The translations under genes and the position numbers were made by a program. A DNA stretch of 64,000 bases from Akkermansia muciniphila. Its GTDB lineage: Bacteria; Verrucomicrobiota; Verrucomicrobiia; Verrucomicrobiales; DEV007. The DNA is taken from positions 62,001 through 126,000 of the forward strand of contig CAMCXS010000004.1 in NCBI GenBank assembly GCA_945883495.1. Direction: 5' to 3'. This document shows, piece by piece, positions 38,047 to 46,519 of this stretch (its first letter is position 1; each line of letters begins with the position of its first letter). The notes below the pieces were generated by a model. It ran no database searches. It saw only the letters and a list, made by a program, of their open reading frames with translations, and had not been told where the DNA came from.

Positions 38047-38185
38047 CTTCCTTCGGACTGCTGAGACTCGTCTCAGCTTTCAGAACCGAAGCTTGCTGAG
38101 GTTCGCCTGGCGCAGGTGGAAGAGCGTGAGAAGCGGAGAGCGGGAGAAAGGAGCAGAGCCTGATCGGCCTGGTGTAAAGGCGGCT
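38047..38185. repeat. module-boundary repeat, copy E
   Basis: Nearly identical to copy A: CTTCGGACTGCTGAGACTCG, TCTCAGC, ACCGAAGCTTGCTGAGGTTC, GAGCGTGAGAAGCGGAGAGC and GCCTGATCGGC. Confidence 0.8.
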
Positions 38186-38940
38186 CACTCTTGCTGCAGC
38201 GCCGCCATGAACTCGTCCAGCGAAGCGCAGAGCGCCGCAGTGCGTTGCAGGGAAGCGAGACGATCCGGTCCAGACGCGCGCCCCAATTCTTCGGCCACGC
38301 CGTTGGGGAGAGTTCCAAACCGAGCTTCGAGAAAGCCTTGGATCGCGCCGCGCTGGCCTCGCTCTATGCCCTTCTCTATGCCTCGCTCAATTCCTTTCTC
38401 AATGAGTTCCCGACCGGCGCAAGTTTCTTCAACGGGTGGGAGATCTTGGATCATGGCGTGAATGTCCTGGGAGTTGCGCCGCATGAAGCGTTGCACGAAG
38501 AGGGTCGTGAAGCAACCCTGGTCCTCTTCGTCGAGTTCCGGACTGGAGCGGAGTGCAGCATAGTCCTGGGCGGCTCTGGATTCTACTTCGGTATCGCGGT
38601 CCTCCACCATGGGACGCAACAAGGAAACCAGGGGACAACCTGGAAGATCCCGTTCCAACGCCGCGAGCCGCTCGTTGAGGAAGATGCGCTGGATGTGCGG
38701 AAACGCTTCCGGGCCCGCGGCCTCCAAGGAACGATCCGAGAAGACCACCACAGCGGTCACTTCCCGGGGCACGTAGTCCCGGCGTCGGCAATCGCGTGTG
38801 GGATTGAGGCGGCGCCATTCCAGCAGTCGGGCCAAGTCGGTGCGGATCAGGACGGAGTGATCAAAGTAAAACTGGAATTCCCAGATCTGGCAAGGCTGCG
38901 CGGAATCCTCCGGAACGATCACCAGATCACACTCCGTCTT
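38185..38940 (-). pseudogene. 5'-truncated second Rpn/DUF2887-type nuclease
   Basis: From KTECDLVIVPEDSAQPCQIW to the end FMAALQQE it matches the protein at 33535-34407 closely (for example AQPCQIWEFQFYFDHSVLIR identical). The ~60 N-terminal residues are missing; the frame beyond 38940 is unrelated and coincides with a copy of the GGCC-palindrome repeat. The C-terminal EKG repeat is longer by one unit (IEKGIERGIEKGIERG). It could still be translated from an in-frame ATG at 38967, but is probably inactive. Confidence 0.65.
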
Positions 38941-38962
38941 GTCCCAGCCCGTTGGGCCTGAG
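38938..38962 (-). repeat. dispersed GGCC-palindrome repeat, partial copy 5
   Basis: On the minus strand it reads CAGGCCCAACGGGCTGGGAC then AAG, at the exact point where similarity to the intact Rpn gene stops. Confidence 0.45.
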
Positions 38963-38998
38963 CGCAAGGAAGGCTTGGCGGGCGGAGGCGAATCAAAG

Positions 38999-39075
38999 AT
39001 GTTGATCCTCGATACGGATCAGCTGTCCGAACGAAACCGGGGGAGCCCGGCGGGACTCCGGTTGGCGGTCCGCCT
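38999..39075 (+). pseudogene. remnant of a VapC-type PIN-domain toxin gene
   Basis: Starting at an ATG, the frame encodes MLILDTDQLSERNRGSPAGL then RLAVRL, matching the N-terminus of PIN-domain toxins (MLILDTDHLSxxxRGSPxGxRL) with the first active-site Asp in LDTD. After ~25 codons similarity ends and the frame becomes unrelated. No antitoxin gene precedes it. Decayed. Confidence 0.5.
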
Positions 39076-39312
39076 TGGAGAGTGCAATTCACGAGCTGCG
39101 CTCACCGTTGTCGGATCCGAGCGCGGAACATCAATGTTGGCACGATGGACCTGCGGATCGCTTTCATCTTTGCAGGTGTTCTCAGGACGGGCTCTTGCTA
39201 AAGGTCGAAGCTTTGATCACCCAAGCGGGTAAGGTGGAGAAAGCATTGAGCATTTCCACATATTTAATATTCCTATACAAACAGCGGAACCGGTGTATCA
39301 ATTTGGTCCCGC
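39076..39312. other. intergenic region before the type II secretion operon
   Basis: No gene. The last 80 bp are AT-richer than the surroundings (CACATATTTAATATTCCTAT) and probably hold the operon promoter; no -35/-10 pair with good spacing could be fixed. Confidence 0.4.
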
Positions 39313-41007
39313 ATGATCGAGCTCGAAGACCAAATCACTGCCATTGCCAAGTCGGTGGGGTGCGGGCAATTGGAACGCCTTCGCGAGGTCGTGCATCGAT
39401 CCCGGACGACCGGAGAGTCTTGGCTGAAGGAGGTTTTGGATGCCGGGCTGGTGGAGGAAGAGGCGTTTTTGCGAGGCATTGCGGAAGCCATGGGGATGCC
39501 GTGGTGGGATGCGGAGATCCTTCCGGAAGAGGTGGAGCATCTCCGCAAGCCGTTTCCTGCGGAATTGGCGAGCCGCTTTGAGTTGCTGCCGGTGGCGGTG
39601 GAGGATCGGGAATTGGTGCTCGCGACGTGGGATCCCTTTGACGTGACGCGACCGTCGGTGATTTCCCGCATGGTGAACCAGCCTGTGGGGTGGCGGATGG
39701 CCACGAGGACCCGGATTTTGGAAGGGCTCCGGCAGATTTACGGAGTTGGCGCCGATACTCTCGACGAGATTATCCGCAAGCGCGATCCCCGGGCGGAGGA
39801 GGCTCTGTTGATCGAGGAGTTTACCTCGCTAGATAAGGTTAGCGAAGAAGAGGCTTCCGTTCTCAAGTTCGTCAACCATATCTTGCGTAGTGCGCTGGAG
39901 CAGCGCGCGACGGATATTCATTTGGAGCCGATGGAGGATCGCTTCCGGATTCGATTCCGAGTGGATGGCATGCTGACGGAGGTGTCCGCGCCGGCGAACA
40001 TCAAGGCGATCCAGGCATCGGTCATTTCCCGGTTGAAGATCATGGCGCGCCTCGACATCGCGGAGAAGCGGCTTCCTCAGGACGGACGCATGAATTTGCG
40101 ATTGGGAGGAAAGAAGATCGATGTCCGGGTGGCGACGATCCCGTCGGTGGAGGGGGAAACGGTGAGTTTGCGCCTTTTGGGGCAGGAAAGCTTTTCCTTG
40201 GCGAAGCTCGGGTTGAATGCATCGTTGCACCGTGTGGTGAACGAGCTTTTGGAGTTGCCGAATGGGATTATCCTCATCACGGGGCCGACGGGTTCCGGGA
40301 AATCGACCTCGCTCTACTGTTTTTTGTCAGAAATCAACACGACCGACCGCCGGATCGTAACGATCGAGGATCCCGTGGAGAATAAGCTCCCCGGGGTGGT
40401 GCAGATCGCGGTCAAACCGGATATCGACCTTACGTTCGCCAAGGGGTTGCGCAGCATTTTGCGGGGAGATCCGGACGTGGTGATGGTGGGGGAGATGCGG
40501 GATGCGGAGACGGCGGAGATCGCGATTCGGGCAGCCCTGACCGGCCATTTGGTGTTTAGCACGCTGCATACTAACGATGCGGTGAGCGGCATTACCCGAT
40601 TGGTGGACATGGGGATTGAGCCGTTCCTGGTATCCTCCGCGGTGCGTGCCTTCCTGGCGCAGCGATTGGTGCGCAAGCTCTGCATGGAGTGCCGGAAGCC
40701 GAGGGAGCTGGACATCGAAGATCGTCGTAAGCTGGGGCTGCCGGCGAATGCCAAGGAGATAATCTACCGGGCTGACGGATGTCCGAAGTGCCGGAACACG
40801 GGGTATCACGGGCGGATTGCTTTGTTCGAGATCGTGCGGGTGACGCCAAGCTTGGAAGAGCTGATCAATCACTCGGCACACCGGTCGCAGTTGTTGGCTC
40901 AAGCCGAGACCGATGGGTTTGTGCGGATGAGGCAAGACGGCTGGCAGAAAGTGCGTCAGGGGTTGACGACCATTGAGGAAGTGTTGAGCGTAACCCCAGC
41001 AAATTAA
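39313..41007 (+). CDS. gspE: type II secretion ATPase GspE
   Basis: 564 residues. N-terminal T2SSE/MshEN-like domain at ~1-150. ATPase core: Walker A ITGPTGSGKST (about 322), Asp box VTIEDPVE, Walker B-like VVMVGEMRDAETAEIA and His box GHLVFSTLHTNDA. A zinc motif CMEC-x(n)-CPKC sits at ~455-495. A cytosolic hexameric ATPase that drives pseudopilus assembly. First gene of a gspEFGHIJKLMD operon; gspF starts 12 bp downstream. Confidence 0.95.
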   Translation: MIELEDQITAIAKSVGCGQLERLREVVHRSRTTGESWLKEVLDAGLVEEEAFLRGIAEAMGMPWWDAEILPEEVEHLRKPFPAELASRFELLPVAVEDRELVLATWDPFDVTRPSVISRMVNQPVGWRMATRTRILEGLRQIYGVGADTLDEIIRKRDPRAEEALLIEEFTSLDKVSEEEASVLKFVNHILRSALEQRATDIHLEPMEDRFRIRFRVDGMLTEVSAPANIKAIQASVISRLKIMARLDIAEKRLPQDGRMNLRLGGKKIDVRVATIPSVEGETVSLRLLGQESFSLAKLGLNASLHRVVNELLELPNGIILITGPTGSGKSTSLYCFLSEINTTDRRIVTIEDPVENKLPGVVQIAVKPDIDLTFAKGLRSILRGDPDVVMVGEMRDAETAEIAIRAALTGHLVFSTLHTNDAVSGITRLVDMGIEPFLVSSAVRAFLAQRLVRKLCMECRKPRELDIEDRRKLGLPANAKEIIYRADGCPKCRNTGYHGRIALFEIVRVTPSLEELINHSAHRSQLLAQAETDGFVRMRQDGWQKVRQGLTTIEEVLSVTPAN

Positions 41008-41019
41008 TCAAGCAGAGAG

Positions 41020-42255
41020 ATGGCGACGTTTCGATACAGTGCCTACGCGCCGGACGGGCAGCTTGCCACTGGGGTGTTGGAAGCTGCCGATCGAGGGGAG
41101 GCGGTGCGTCAACTGGGGGCTCGCCACCTCCAGCCGGTAAGCGTGGCGGTGGTGGAGGGCGGCGCAAAGCGGGGCTCGACGGCAAAACGGGAGGAAACGG
41201 CAGGCTCGCAGCCGTTGAAGCTGCGGCCTCCTCAGGTGACGTTGTTTGTGGAAGAGCTGGCCCATCTGCTGGCTGGGGGAATCCAGTTAGAGCCTGCTTT
41301 GGGAATCATGGAGCGTCGCCGCGAGCTTTCTGGGCTCAAGGAGCTTGCTGGTCGTGTGCGGGCGCGTCTGCGTGATGGGGAAAGTTTCGCGGCCGCCGTG
41401 CAGGCGACCTCGCCATCGTTCGGAGAGATGTTTTGTAACTTGGCGGTCGCGGGGGAGATGAGTGGATCCTTGGGGGCTGTGTTGAAGCGGCAAGCGGCCT
41501 ACTTAAAGTCGATCGAAGAACTAAAAGGACGGGTGCTCTCCGCGTTGATTTATCCGGCCTTCCTTCTGTTTTCGGCGGTCGCCGTGGCCGTGCTCTTTAT
41601 TGTATTCCTCATCCCCAAGTTGATGGAGCTGCTCGACTCCACGGGCGGAAGTCTGCCGCTTGGGGCGAGGATGATTCTGGAGATCAGCGATTTCGCCAAG
41701 GCGACCTGGTGGGCCTGGCTGGTGGCCGGATGCATGGCCGTGGTGATGGTGCGCTGGTGGGCTTCCCAAGAGAAGAATCGCCCCGCCTGGGATCACTTTC
41801 TCCTCAGCATTCCGCTGTTTGGCCGGTTGATCCGCGAACGATTTTATGTGCAGTTCCTAGAAACGCTTTGCAACCTAGTGTGCAACGGACTGCCGCTCAA
41901 TCGAGCCTTGGCGCTCACTCGGGAAGCAACTCCGGACCGCTATTTGCGAGGTCATCTCGACTCTACCTTGGCGGCCGTGGCCGATGGTGTTCCGCTTTCG
42001 TCCGCCTTGGAGCGAACGGGGGAGTTTCCCTCTCTCCTCATCGACATGATTGCGGTGGGAGAGGAGACGGGCGACTTGGGCGGCGCTTTGGCGCGGACCG
42101 CGGAGCGTTACGACGGAGAGCTGAAAAAGAGAGCGGAGCGCCTCAGTGCCTTGATTCAGCCGGTCGTGGTTGTCCTGATGGCTTCTTTGGTGGGAGCCAT
42201 GGCTTATTTAATGATTACCGCCATATTCCAAACCATTTCCGGGTTGAACGGCTAA
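41020..42255 (+). CDS. gspF: type II secretion inner-membrane protein GspF
   Basis: 411 residues. N-terminal strand ATFRYSAYAPDGQLATGVLEA, then two T2SSF domains: one from LFVEELAHLLAGGIQLEPAL and one from YVQFLETLCNLVCNGLPLNRALAL. Membrane helices at ~170-200, ~225-245 and ~385-405. The platform protein of the pseudopilus machine, partner of GspE. A short GAGAG purine run precedes the ATG. Confidence 0.95.
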   Translation: MATFRYSAYAPDGQLATGVLEAADRGEAVRQLGARHLQPVSVAVVEGGAKRGSTAKREETAGSQPLKLRPPQVTLFVEELAHLLAGGIQLEPALGIMERRRELSGLKELAGRVRARLRDGESFAAAVQATSPSFGEMFCNLAVAGEMSGSLGAVLKRQAAYLKSIEELKGRVLSALIYPAFLLFSAVAVAVLFIVFLIPKLMELLDSTGGSLPLGARMILEISDFAKATWWAWLVAGCMAVVMVRWWASQEKNRPAWDHFLLSIPLFGRLIRERFYVQFLETLCNLVCNGLPLNRALALTREATPDRYLRGHLDSTLAAVADGVPLSSALERTGEFPSLLIDMIAVGEETGDLGGALARTAERYDGELKKRAERLSALIQPVVVVLMASLVGAMAYLMITAIFQTISGLNG

Positions 42256-42279
42256 TCTCATCGATCCATCGCAGCATTC

Positions 42280-42714
42280 ATGAAAGCAATCGCATCATTC
42301 AAGTCTTCCCGAGCCGGCTTCTCCCTTATCGAGATGGTGTTGGTGCTGGGAATCATCGCGCTACTGGTGGGTAGCGGCATCGTTTATCTGGTGGGCGTGC
42401 TCGGTGTCGGCAAAGAGACCCGGGTTAAGGCAGATATCAACACGATTTCTGCTGCCTTGCGCACCTATGAATCCCAAAATCTCTCCCTGCCGACCACGCC
42501 CCAAGGTCTGCGCGCGCTCGTGGAGATTCCGAAAATCAAGCCGATCCCGAAAAGTTGGCGTCCCATGCTGAAGAAGACGCTGCTCGACCCCTGGGGAAAC
42601 GAGTATCAGTACGTGAATCCCGGGAAGAAAGATGTTGGCGGATTCGACCTGTTTTCAAAGGGGCCAGATGGCAAGGCAGGCACTGAGGACGATATCGGGA
42701 ATTGGAGTCTTTGA
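42280..42714 (+). CDS. gspG: major pseudopilin GspG
   Basis: 144 residues. Type III (prepilin) signal RAGFSLIEMVLVLGIIALLVG: cleavage by the prepilin peptidase after Gly, mature N-terminal Phe, and the E5 equivalent. The C-terminal part has the GspG signature: LPTTPQGLRALVE, DPWGNEYQYVNPG and GGFDLFSKGPDGKAGTEDDIGNW, with the calcium-binding Asp residues. It forms the pseudopilus shaft. Confidence 0.95.
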   Translation: MKAIASFKSSRAGFSLIEMVLVLGIIALLVGSGIVYLVGVLGVGKETRVKADINTISAALRTYESQNLSLPTTPQGLRALVEIPKIKPIPKSWRPMLKKTLLDPWGNEYQYVNPGKKDVGGFDLFSKGPDGKAGTEDDIGNWSL

Positions 42715-42716
42715 GG

Positions 42717-43199
42717 ATGTCATCGTCCAGGCTCATCGGCCCCAGTCGCGCCTTTACGCTACTGGAAGTCACCATCGCAATTCTGATTGCCATGTTGATC
42801 ATGGGCGTAGGGGTGATGAGTCTGAAAGGGGTGGATCGCGAGGCCAAGATCCGGCGAGTGGCCAATCAGTTGGAATTAAACGCAAGAACGGCCATGCGAG
42901 AATCGCTTTTGCGCAAACGGGCACTTTGCATCCGATTTGCTCCCGACGGTTTCGCCGGTGCGAGTTCGACCGGGGCGCTCTCCTGGAAGCGTCTGCCAAA
43001 GGGAGGGGGGCTTGAGATCCGGCGCTGGGGGGAATCCAGTTGGCGGAAGCCACAGCGCGGAGAATGTTGGTGGTTTCGTCCGGGGCAGCCGTGTGAGCCT
43101 CTGGCCGTGCGCATCACCCTGAATGAGGGGCGTTACGAGATGACATTCGATCCATTGACGGCCTCCGTCGTGGAGGAGGGAATCGCGGTGAATCCCTGA
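42717..43199 (+). CDS. gspH: minor pseudopilin GspH-like
   Basis: 160 residues from the ATG at 42717, 2 bp after the gspG stop. Prepilin-type N-terminus SRAFTLLEVTIAILIAMLIMGVGV with Glu at +5. The C-terminal domain (LRKRALCIRFAPDGFAG, RITLNEGRYEMTFDPLTASV) is beta-rich as in GspH. Assignment rests on order (between G and I) and fold pattern. Confidence 0.75.
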   Translation: MSSSRLIGPSRAFTLLEVTIAILIAMLIMGVGVMSLKGVDREAKIRRVANQLELNARTAMRESLLRKRALCIRFAPDGFAGASSTGALSWKRLPKGGGLEIRRWGESSWRKPQRGECWWFRPGQPCEPLAVRITLNEGRYEMTFDPLTASVVEEGIAVNP

Positions 43200-43210
43200 A
43201 GCGAATCGGA

Positions 43211-43693
43211 ATGAAGGTGGGGACGCATTCGCTTTTGAGGGGGTTTGTTCTGCTGGAAGTGCTTTTGGCACTGGCTCTTTTTACGGCCGTGGCCACCGCC
43301 ATGACGGTAGCTTTGAACCAACTCGCGGCGAGCACGACGTCGGCAAGAAGGGAATCGCTGCTTTTGCGTCGCTTGCAATCCGAACTCGCCGAGGTGGCTC
43401 ACGCGCCGCAGCTGGATGTAGGGCACCGGGAATCACCCCGGGATGAATTGGGGATCTCGGTCTTCTCGGAGATTAAGCGAGTTGAGTTAAAGACCGAAGA
43501 CGATCGGTCACTCGCTGGGCTTTACGAAGTGCGCGTCCGCGCCGCGATGGGCACGGGGCGGGAGGAACTAAGCCGGGAAATGGAAACTTGGATCCTCCGG
43601 TTGGAGGAAGTCCAATCCGCGCAGCCAGCAACGCCCCCGACCAATGGTGCTCGTGGGCCTCGCACTCCGGCTAGTCCGCAGCCTTCCGTATGA
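43211..43693 (+). CDS. gspI: minor pseudopilin GspI-like
   Basis: 160 residues. Prepilin-like segment LLRGFVLLEVLLALALFTAVATAM with Glu at +5, then helix ALNQLAASTTSARRESLLLRRLQSELAEV. Short C-terminal domain as in GspI. Its stop overlaps the gspJ start (ATGA). Confidence 0.75.
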   Translation: MKVGTHSLLRGFVLLEVLLALALFTAVATAMTVALNQLAASTTSARRESLLLRRLQSELAEVAHAPQLDVGHRESPRDELGISVFSEIKRVELKTEDDRSLAGLYEVRVRAAMGTGREELSREMETWILRLEEVQSAQPATPPTNGARGPRTPASPQPSV

Positions 43694-44346
43694 GAACCCG
43701 GACTCGCAGCGTTGCTCCTTCCGTAGGATTCACCTTGATTGAGGTGGTCTGCGCTCTGGCGATCTTAATTTTCCTGTTCGCGGGGATTTACGGGATTGCG
43801 AACGGGGCGCTTACCTTGAGCCGCGCATCCAATGAGGGACGCACCCAAGAGCTCAGGCTCAACAATTTCGATGGGATGCTCCGCTCTGCGTTTGAGGATC
43901 TGCCGCCTTCGACCCAATTCGAGTTAGCAAGTGGGGAGCAAGGCATCCAGTTGACGTTGATTAGCGAAGTAGGGAGGAGTCCATTCACCTGGAACCAGCA
44001 AGCCGCCATGGCAGATCGTGTGGTTCTGCGTATCGAAGCGGATTCTGCCGCGAAGGGGCAACAGCGGTTTGTTGTCGAGCACTGGGGGACTTCGGCAGCG
44101 GGCCGTGTTGAGTCAATTGGTGAGCTCCAATTGCTCTCCGGCCTGAAAGGCGCTCGATGGAGGCTATTTGACGCTCAGGAGAATCGATGGGAAGAATCAT
44201 GGGCCATGCAAAAGGGACGGCCTCTCTACGCTGAGCTGAGCTTTGAGGGGAGGGCGAGTGCTGACAGGCAGCGGCTCGTATTCTGGATTCCCTCCTACAT
44301 GAATCAGAGGGCCACGGGAGGGGCTCGCAATCCTGCAGCGCCATGA
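43690..44346 (+). CDS. gspJ: minor pseudopilin GspJ-like
   Basis: 218 residues. Prepilin N-terminus SVGFTLIEVVCALAILIFLFAGIYGIANGAL, Glu at +5. The C-terminal part contains VVLRIEADSAAKGQQRFVVEH and a closing LVFWIPSYM. Size and position between gspI and gspK fit GspJ. The start overlaps the gspI stop, the stop overlaps the gspK start. Confidence 0.8.
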   Translation: MRTRTRSVAPSVGFTLIEVVCALAILIFLFAGIYGIANGALTLSRASNEGRTQELRLNNFDGMLRSAFEDLPPSTQFELASGEQGIQLTLISEVGRSPFTWNQQAAMADRVVLRIEADSAAKGQQRFVVEHWGTSAAGRVESIGELQLLSGLKGARWRLFDAQENRWEESWAMQKGRPLYAELSFEGRASADRQRLVFWIPSYMNQRATGGARNPAAP

Positions 44347-45281
44347 CGAACCCGATTCTTCTTTCGCCGCCGTGCCGCTCGCGTGGCTCTGCTCTGGTGC
44401 TTACTTTTTGGCTAATCGCTATCATGGGGCTGGTGGTGGTCGGTGCCTTGCAATTCGCCTTGGTTGACAGCCGGGCTGTCACTGCTCAGCGTGGTTTGGC
44501 GCAAGCGCGCCGGATGGCGGAGCGGGCCCTCGCGGTTGGCGCGCATCCAGAGATTCAGCGATGGGATTCCGCGCTGCGGCAGGAGGGGGAACTGGAATCA
44601 TATCGGGCGTTGATCACGGCGGATGAGGGGCGCATGAATCCGAACACGCTGATCGAGGGCAAGCAGAGCATTGTTTTAAACCGCTTGTTTCTTTTGTGGG
44701 GAATGAAACCCGCTGAGGCGATCGCCTTGACCGGTGCCATGACGGATTGGGTAGATACGGACGATCTCGTGGCGCTGAACGGCGCGGAGGCGAAGGCTTA
44801 TGCCACTGCCGGACGGGCCGGGTTGCCGCTCAATCGGCCCTTCCAATCTTTCGAGGAAATGCGGTTGGTGATCGGGATGGATCAGCTCGAATCGCTTCGG
44901 CCTGACTGGAGGGACTTTTTCACGTTTTGGTCGGAAGGGAAGATCAACTTGAATGAAGCCGCCCCCGAGGTCATGGCGGCGGCTACCGGTGTGCAGCTGA
45001 AGGCGGCTCGCCGTGTGTTCCAAAGTTTGGCGGGACGCGACGGGCAGCGTTACACGAAGGACGATATACGTTTTGCGACCGTGGCCGAGGCATTGCAACG
45101 TCTCGGCATCTATACGCCAGCACCGCCCCACCTTGGCATTGACGGAAACACCCGCAGAGTGGAAGCGATCGGCACCTCAGGGAGCTTTCAGTGCAAGCTG
45201 GTCATGGTTTTGCGTGGGACGGAAGCCGTTTACCGGCAGGAGCATCCCATGAGTAATGAATCCAACGTCGATAGAAAGTGA
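44343..45281 (+). CDS. gspK: minor pseudopilin GspK-like
   Basis: 312 residues. N-terminal hydrophobic segment GSALVLTFWLIAIMGLVVVGALQF without the +5 Glu, as is usual for GspK. The helix-hairpin-helix-like repeats typical of the family follow: ALTGAMTDWVDTDDLVALNGAEA, PFQSFEEMRLVIGMD and INLNEAAPEVMAAATGVQ. GspK caps the pseudopilus tip with I and J. The stop overlaps the GTG start of the next gene. Confidence 0.88.
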   Translation: MTNPILLSPPCRSRGSALVLTFWLIAIMGLVVVGALQFALVDSRAVTAQRGLAQARRMAERALAVGAHPEIQRWDSALRQEGELESYRALITADEGRMNPNTLIEGKQSIVLNRLFLLWGMKPAEAIALTGAMTDWVDTDDLVALNGAEAKAYATAGRAGLPLNRPFQSFEEMRLVIGMDQLESLRPDWRDFFTFWSEGKINLNEAAPEVMAAATGVQLKAARRVFQSLAGRDGQRYTKDDIRFATVAEALQRLGIYTPAPPHLGIDGNTRRVEAIGTSGSFQCKLVMVLRGTEAVYRQEHPMSNESNVDRK

Positions 45282-46519
45282 AAACGACCCCCAAGAGCGC
45301 TGCCATTCAAATTCTGTTTCCGGGGGCCGAACAATGGGAACTCTGGAATATGGCGTCGCCAAATGGCGAGTTTGTCGAGGAGGGCAACGGTGCTCCACTG
45401 TCGGCCACTCCCGCATTTGCCGGACCGGCGGCACGACGAGTGCTGGCGCTTCCCGTGGCTTCGACTTACGCGATTCCACTTTGGGTTTTCGGAAGGAATG
45501 CAGAGGAGTTGCGAGGCGCAGCGGAATTACACTTGGAAAAGGATGGCCTAAGCCGGCCTGAAGAGCCAGCCGGATTCGACTTTGAGCGCATCGTGGAACA
45601 GGAAAGCAGGGTGTTGATCCGCGTCGATGCCTTGGCCAAGACCTCGTTGCGGCTGGCCGAGGACTCCCTGGCTCCGGACGCCATCTGTCTGGCGCCCCGG
45701 CTGTTGAGGATTCCGGATGATCAGATTGTGATTTGGAGGGAACTGGGGAGGTTCGTAACCGCCATGGCGAATGAAGGCAGGCTAGTCTATCACAACGTCC
45801 TTGCCTCCTCCACTCTTGACGGACGCGCTGCCGAGGAGGTGGTGCGCTGGGCCAAGCAGTTCCACTTTCAGGGAATGGTCAAGTCCTGTGCCGGCATTAC
45901 CGTTTGGGCCAATGATGTGGATGTCACGTTGCTCCGGGAGAAAAGCGGTCTGCCGGTCAAGCAGGAGCCGCGCCCGGCGCCTCGGTTCACTCCCGCCTCA
46001 GTCAGTGCCGTTTTGCCTCAATTTGTGGCGGAACTCCAGAAACTGGAGCTTCGCAAGCGGCGCACCCGGCAGATGCTTGCCGCTGGCGCGGTGGTCGCGG
46101 GAGGGGCTGTGCTGGTGTTTCTCGCGGCCACCGCGCTGACGCTTCATCACCAAAATGCGTTGCGAGAGCGCATTGCAGCTCTATCGCCAGCGGCATCAGA
46201 GATTGAGCAAATTCAACAGCGCTGGAAGGAGGTTGCCTCCGCAGTGGATCCTGGCCGGTCGCCGCTTGAAATGATGCTCCTGATCCGCCAACTCCCGAGC
46301 GCCGGGGAGGTCAGCCTCACTCGGTTCGAGAGGTCCGCTGAGCGTCTCGCCCTCAAGGGTACCGCGGCTTCGCCATCGGAAGCTCTCAAGTTTCTCGGTG
46401 CCATTTCCAAGAGTGAATCGCTTTCCGATTACCAGTGGACCTACGCGCAACCCCTGATCGGGCAGGACGGAACCGCTACCTTTGAGATCGAGGGAACTTT
46501 AACGTCTGTGAACCCATGA
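45278..46519 (+). CDS. gspL: GspL/PilM-like assembly-platform protein
   Basis: 413 residues from a GTG at 45278. Residues 1-~240 look like a cytosolic actin-like domain (PilM/GspL cytoplasmic part). One membrane helix at ~268-290 (MLAAGAVVAGGAVLVFLAATAL) is followed by a periplasmic coiled/ferredoxin-like part with LLIRQLPSAGEVSLTRFE. Position between gspK and a GspM/PilO-like gene supports GspL. The stop overlaps the start of gspM. Confidence 0.7.
   Translation: MKTTPKSAAIQILFPGAEQWELWNMASPNGEFVEEGNGAPLSATPAFAGPAARRVLALPVASTYAIPLWVFGRNAEELRGAAELHLEKDGLSRPEEPAGFDFERIVEQESRVLIRVDALAKTSLRLAEDSLAPDAICLAPRLLRIPDDQIVIWRELGRFVTAMANEGRLVYHNVLASSTLDGRAAEEVVRWAKQFHFQGMVKSCAGITVWANDVDVTLLREKSGLPVKQEPRPAPRFTPASVSAVLPQFVAELQKLELRKRRTRQMLAAGAVVAGGAVLVFLAATALTLHHQNALRERIAALSPAASEIEQIQQRWKEVASAVDPGRSPLEMMLLIRQLPSAGEVSLTRFERSAERLALKGTAASPSEALKFLGAISKSESLSDYQWTYAQPLIGQDGTATFEIEGTLTSVNP

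Noticed and set aside
33395-38185. Integron attC sites
   Set aside because: The repeats lack the GTTRRRY/RYYYAAC core boxes and no integron integrase is present, so the cassette-like pattern is reported without that name.
39240-39300. Promoter for the type II secretion operon (TTGAGC, TATACA)
   Set aside because: The AT-rich stretch is suggestive, but spacing between the boxes is wrong (over 20 bp or under 14 bp).
25819-39312. Diversity-generating retroelement acting on the FGE domains
   Set aside because: No reverse transcriptase, accessory Avd-like gene or template repeat was found in the window; kept only as a hypothesis to test elsewhere in the genome.
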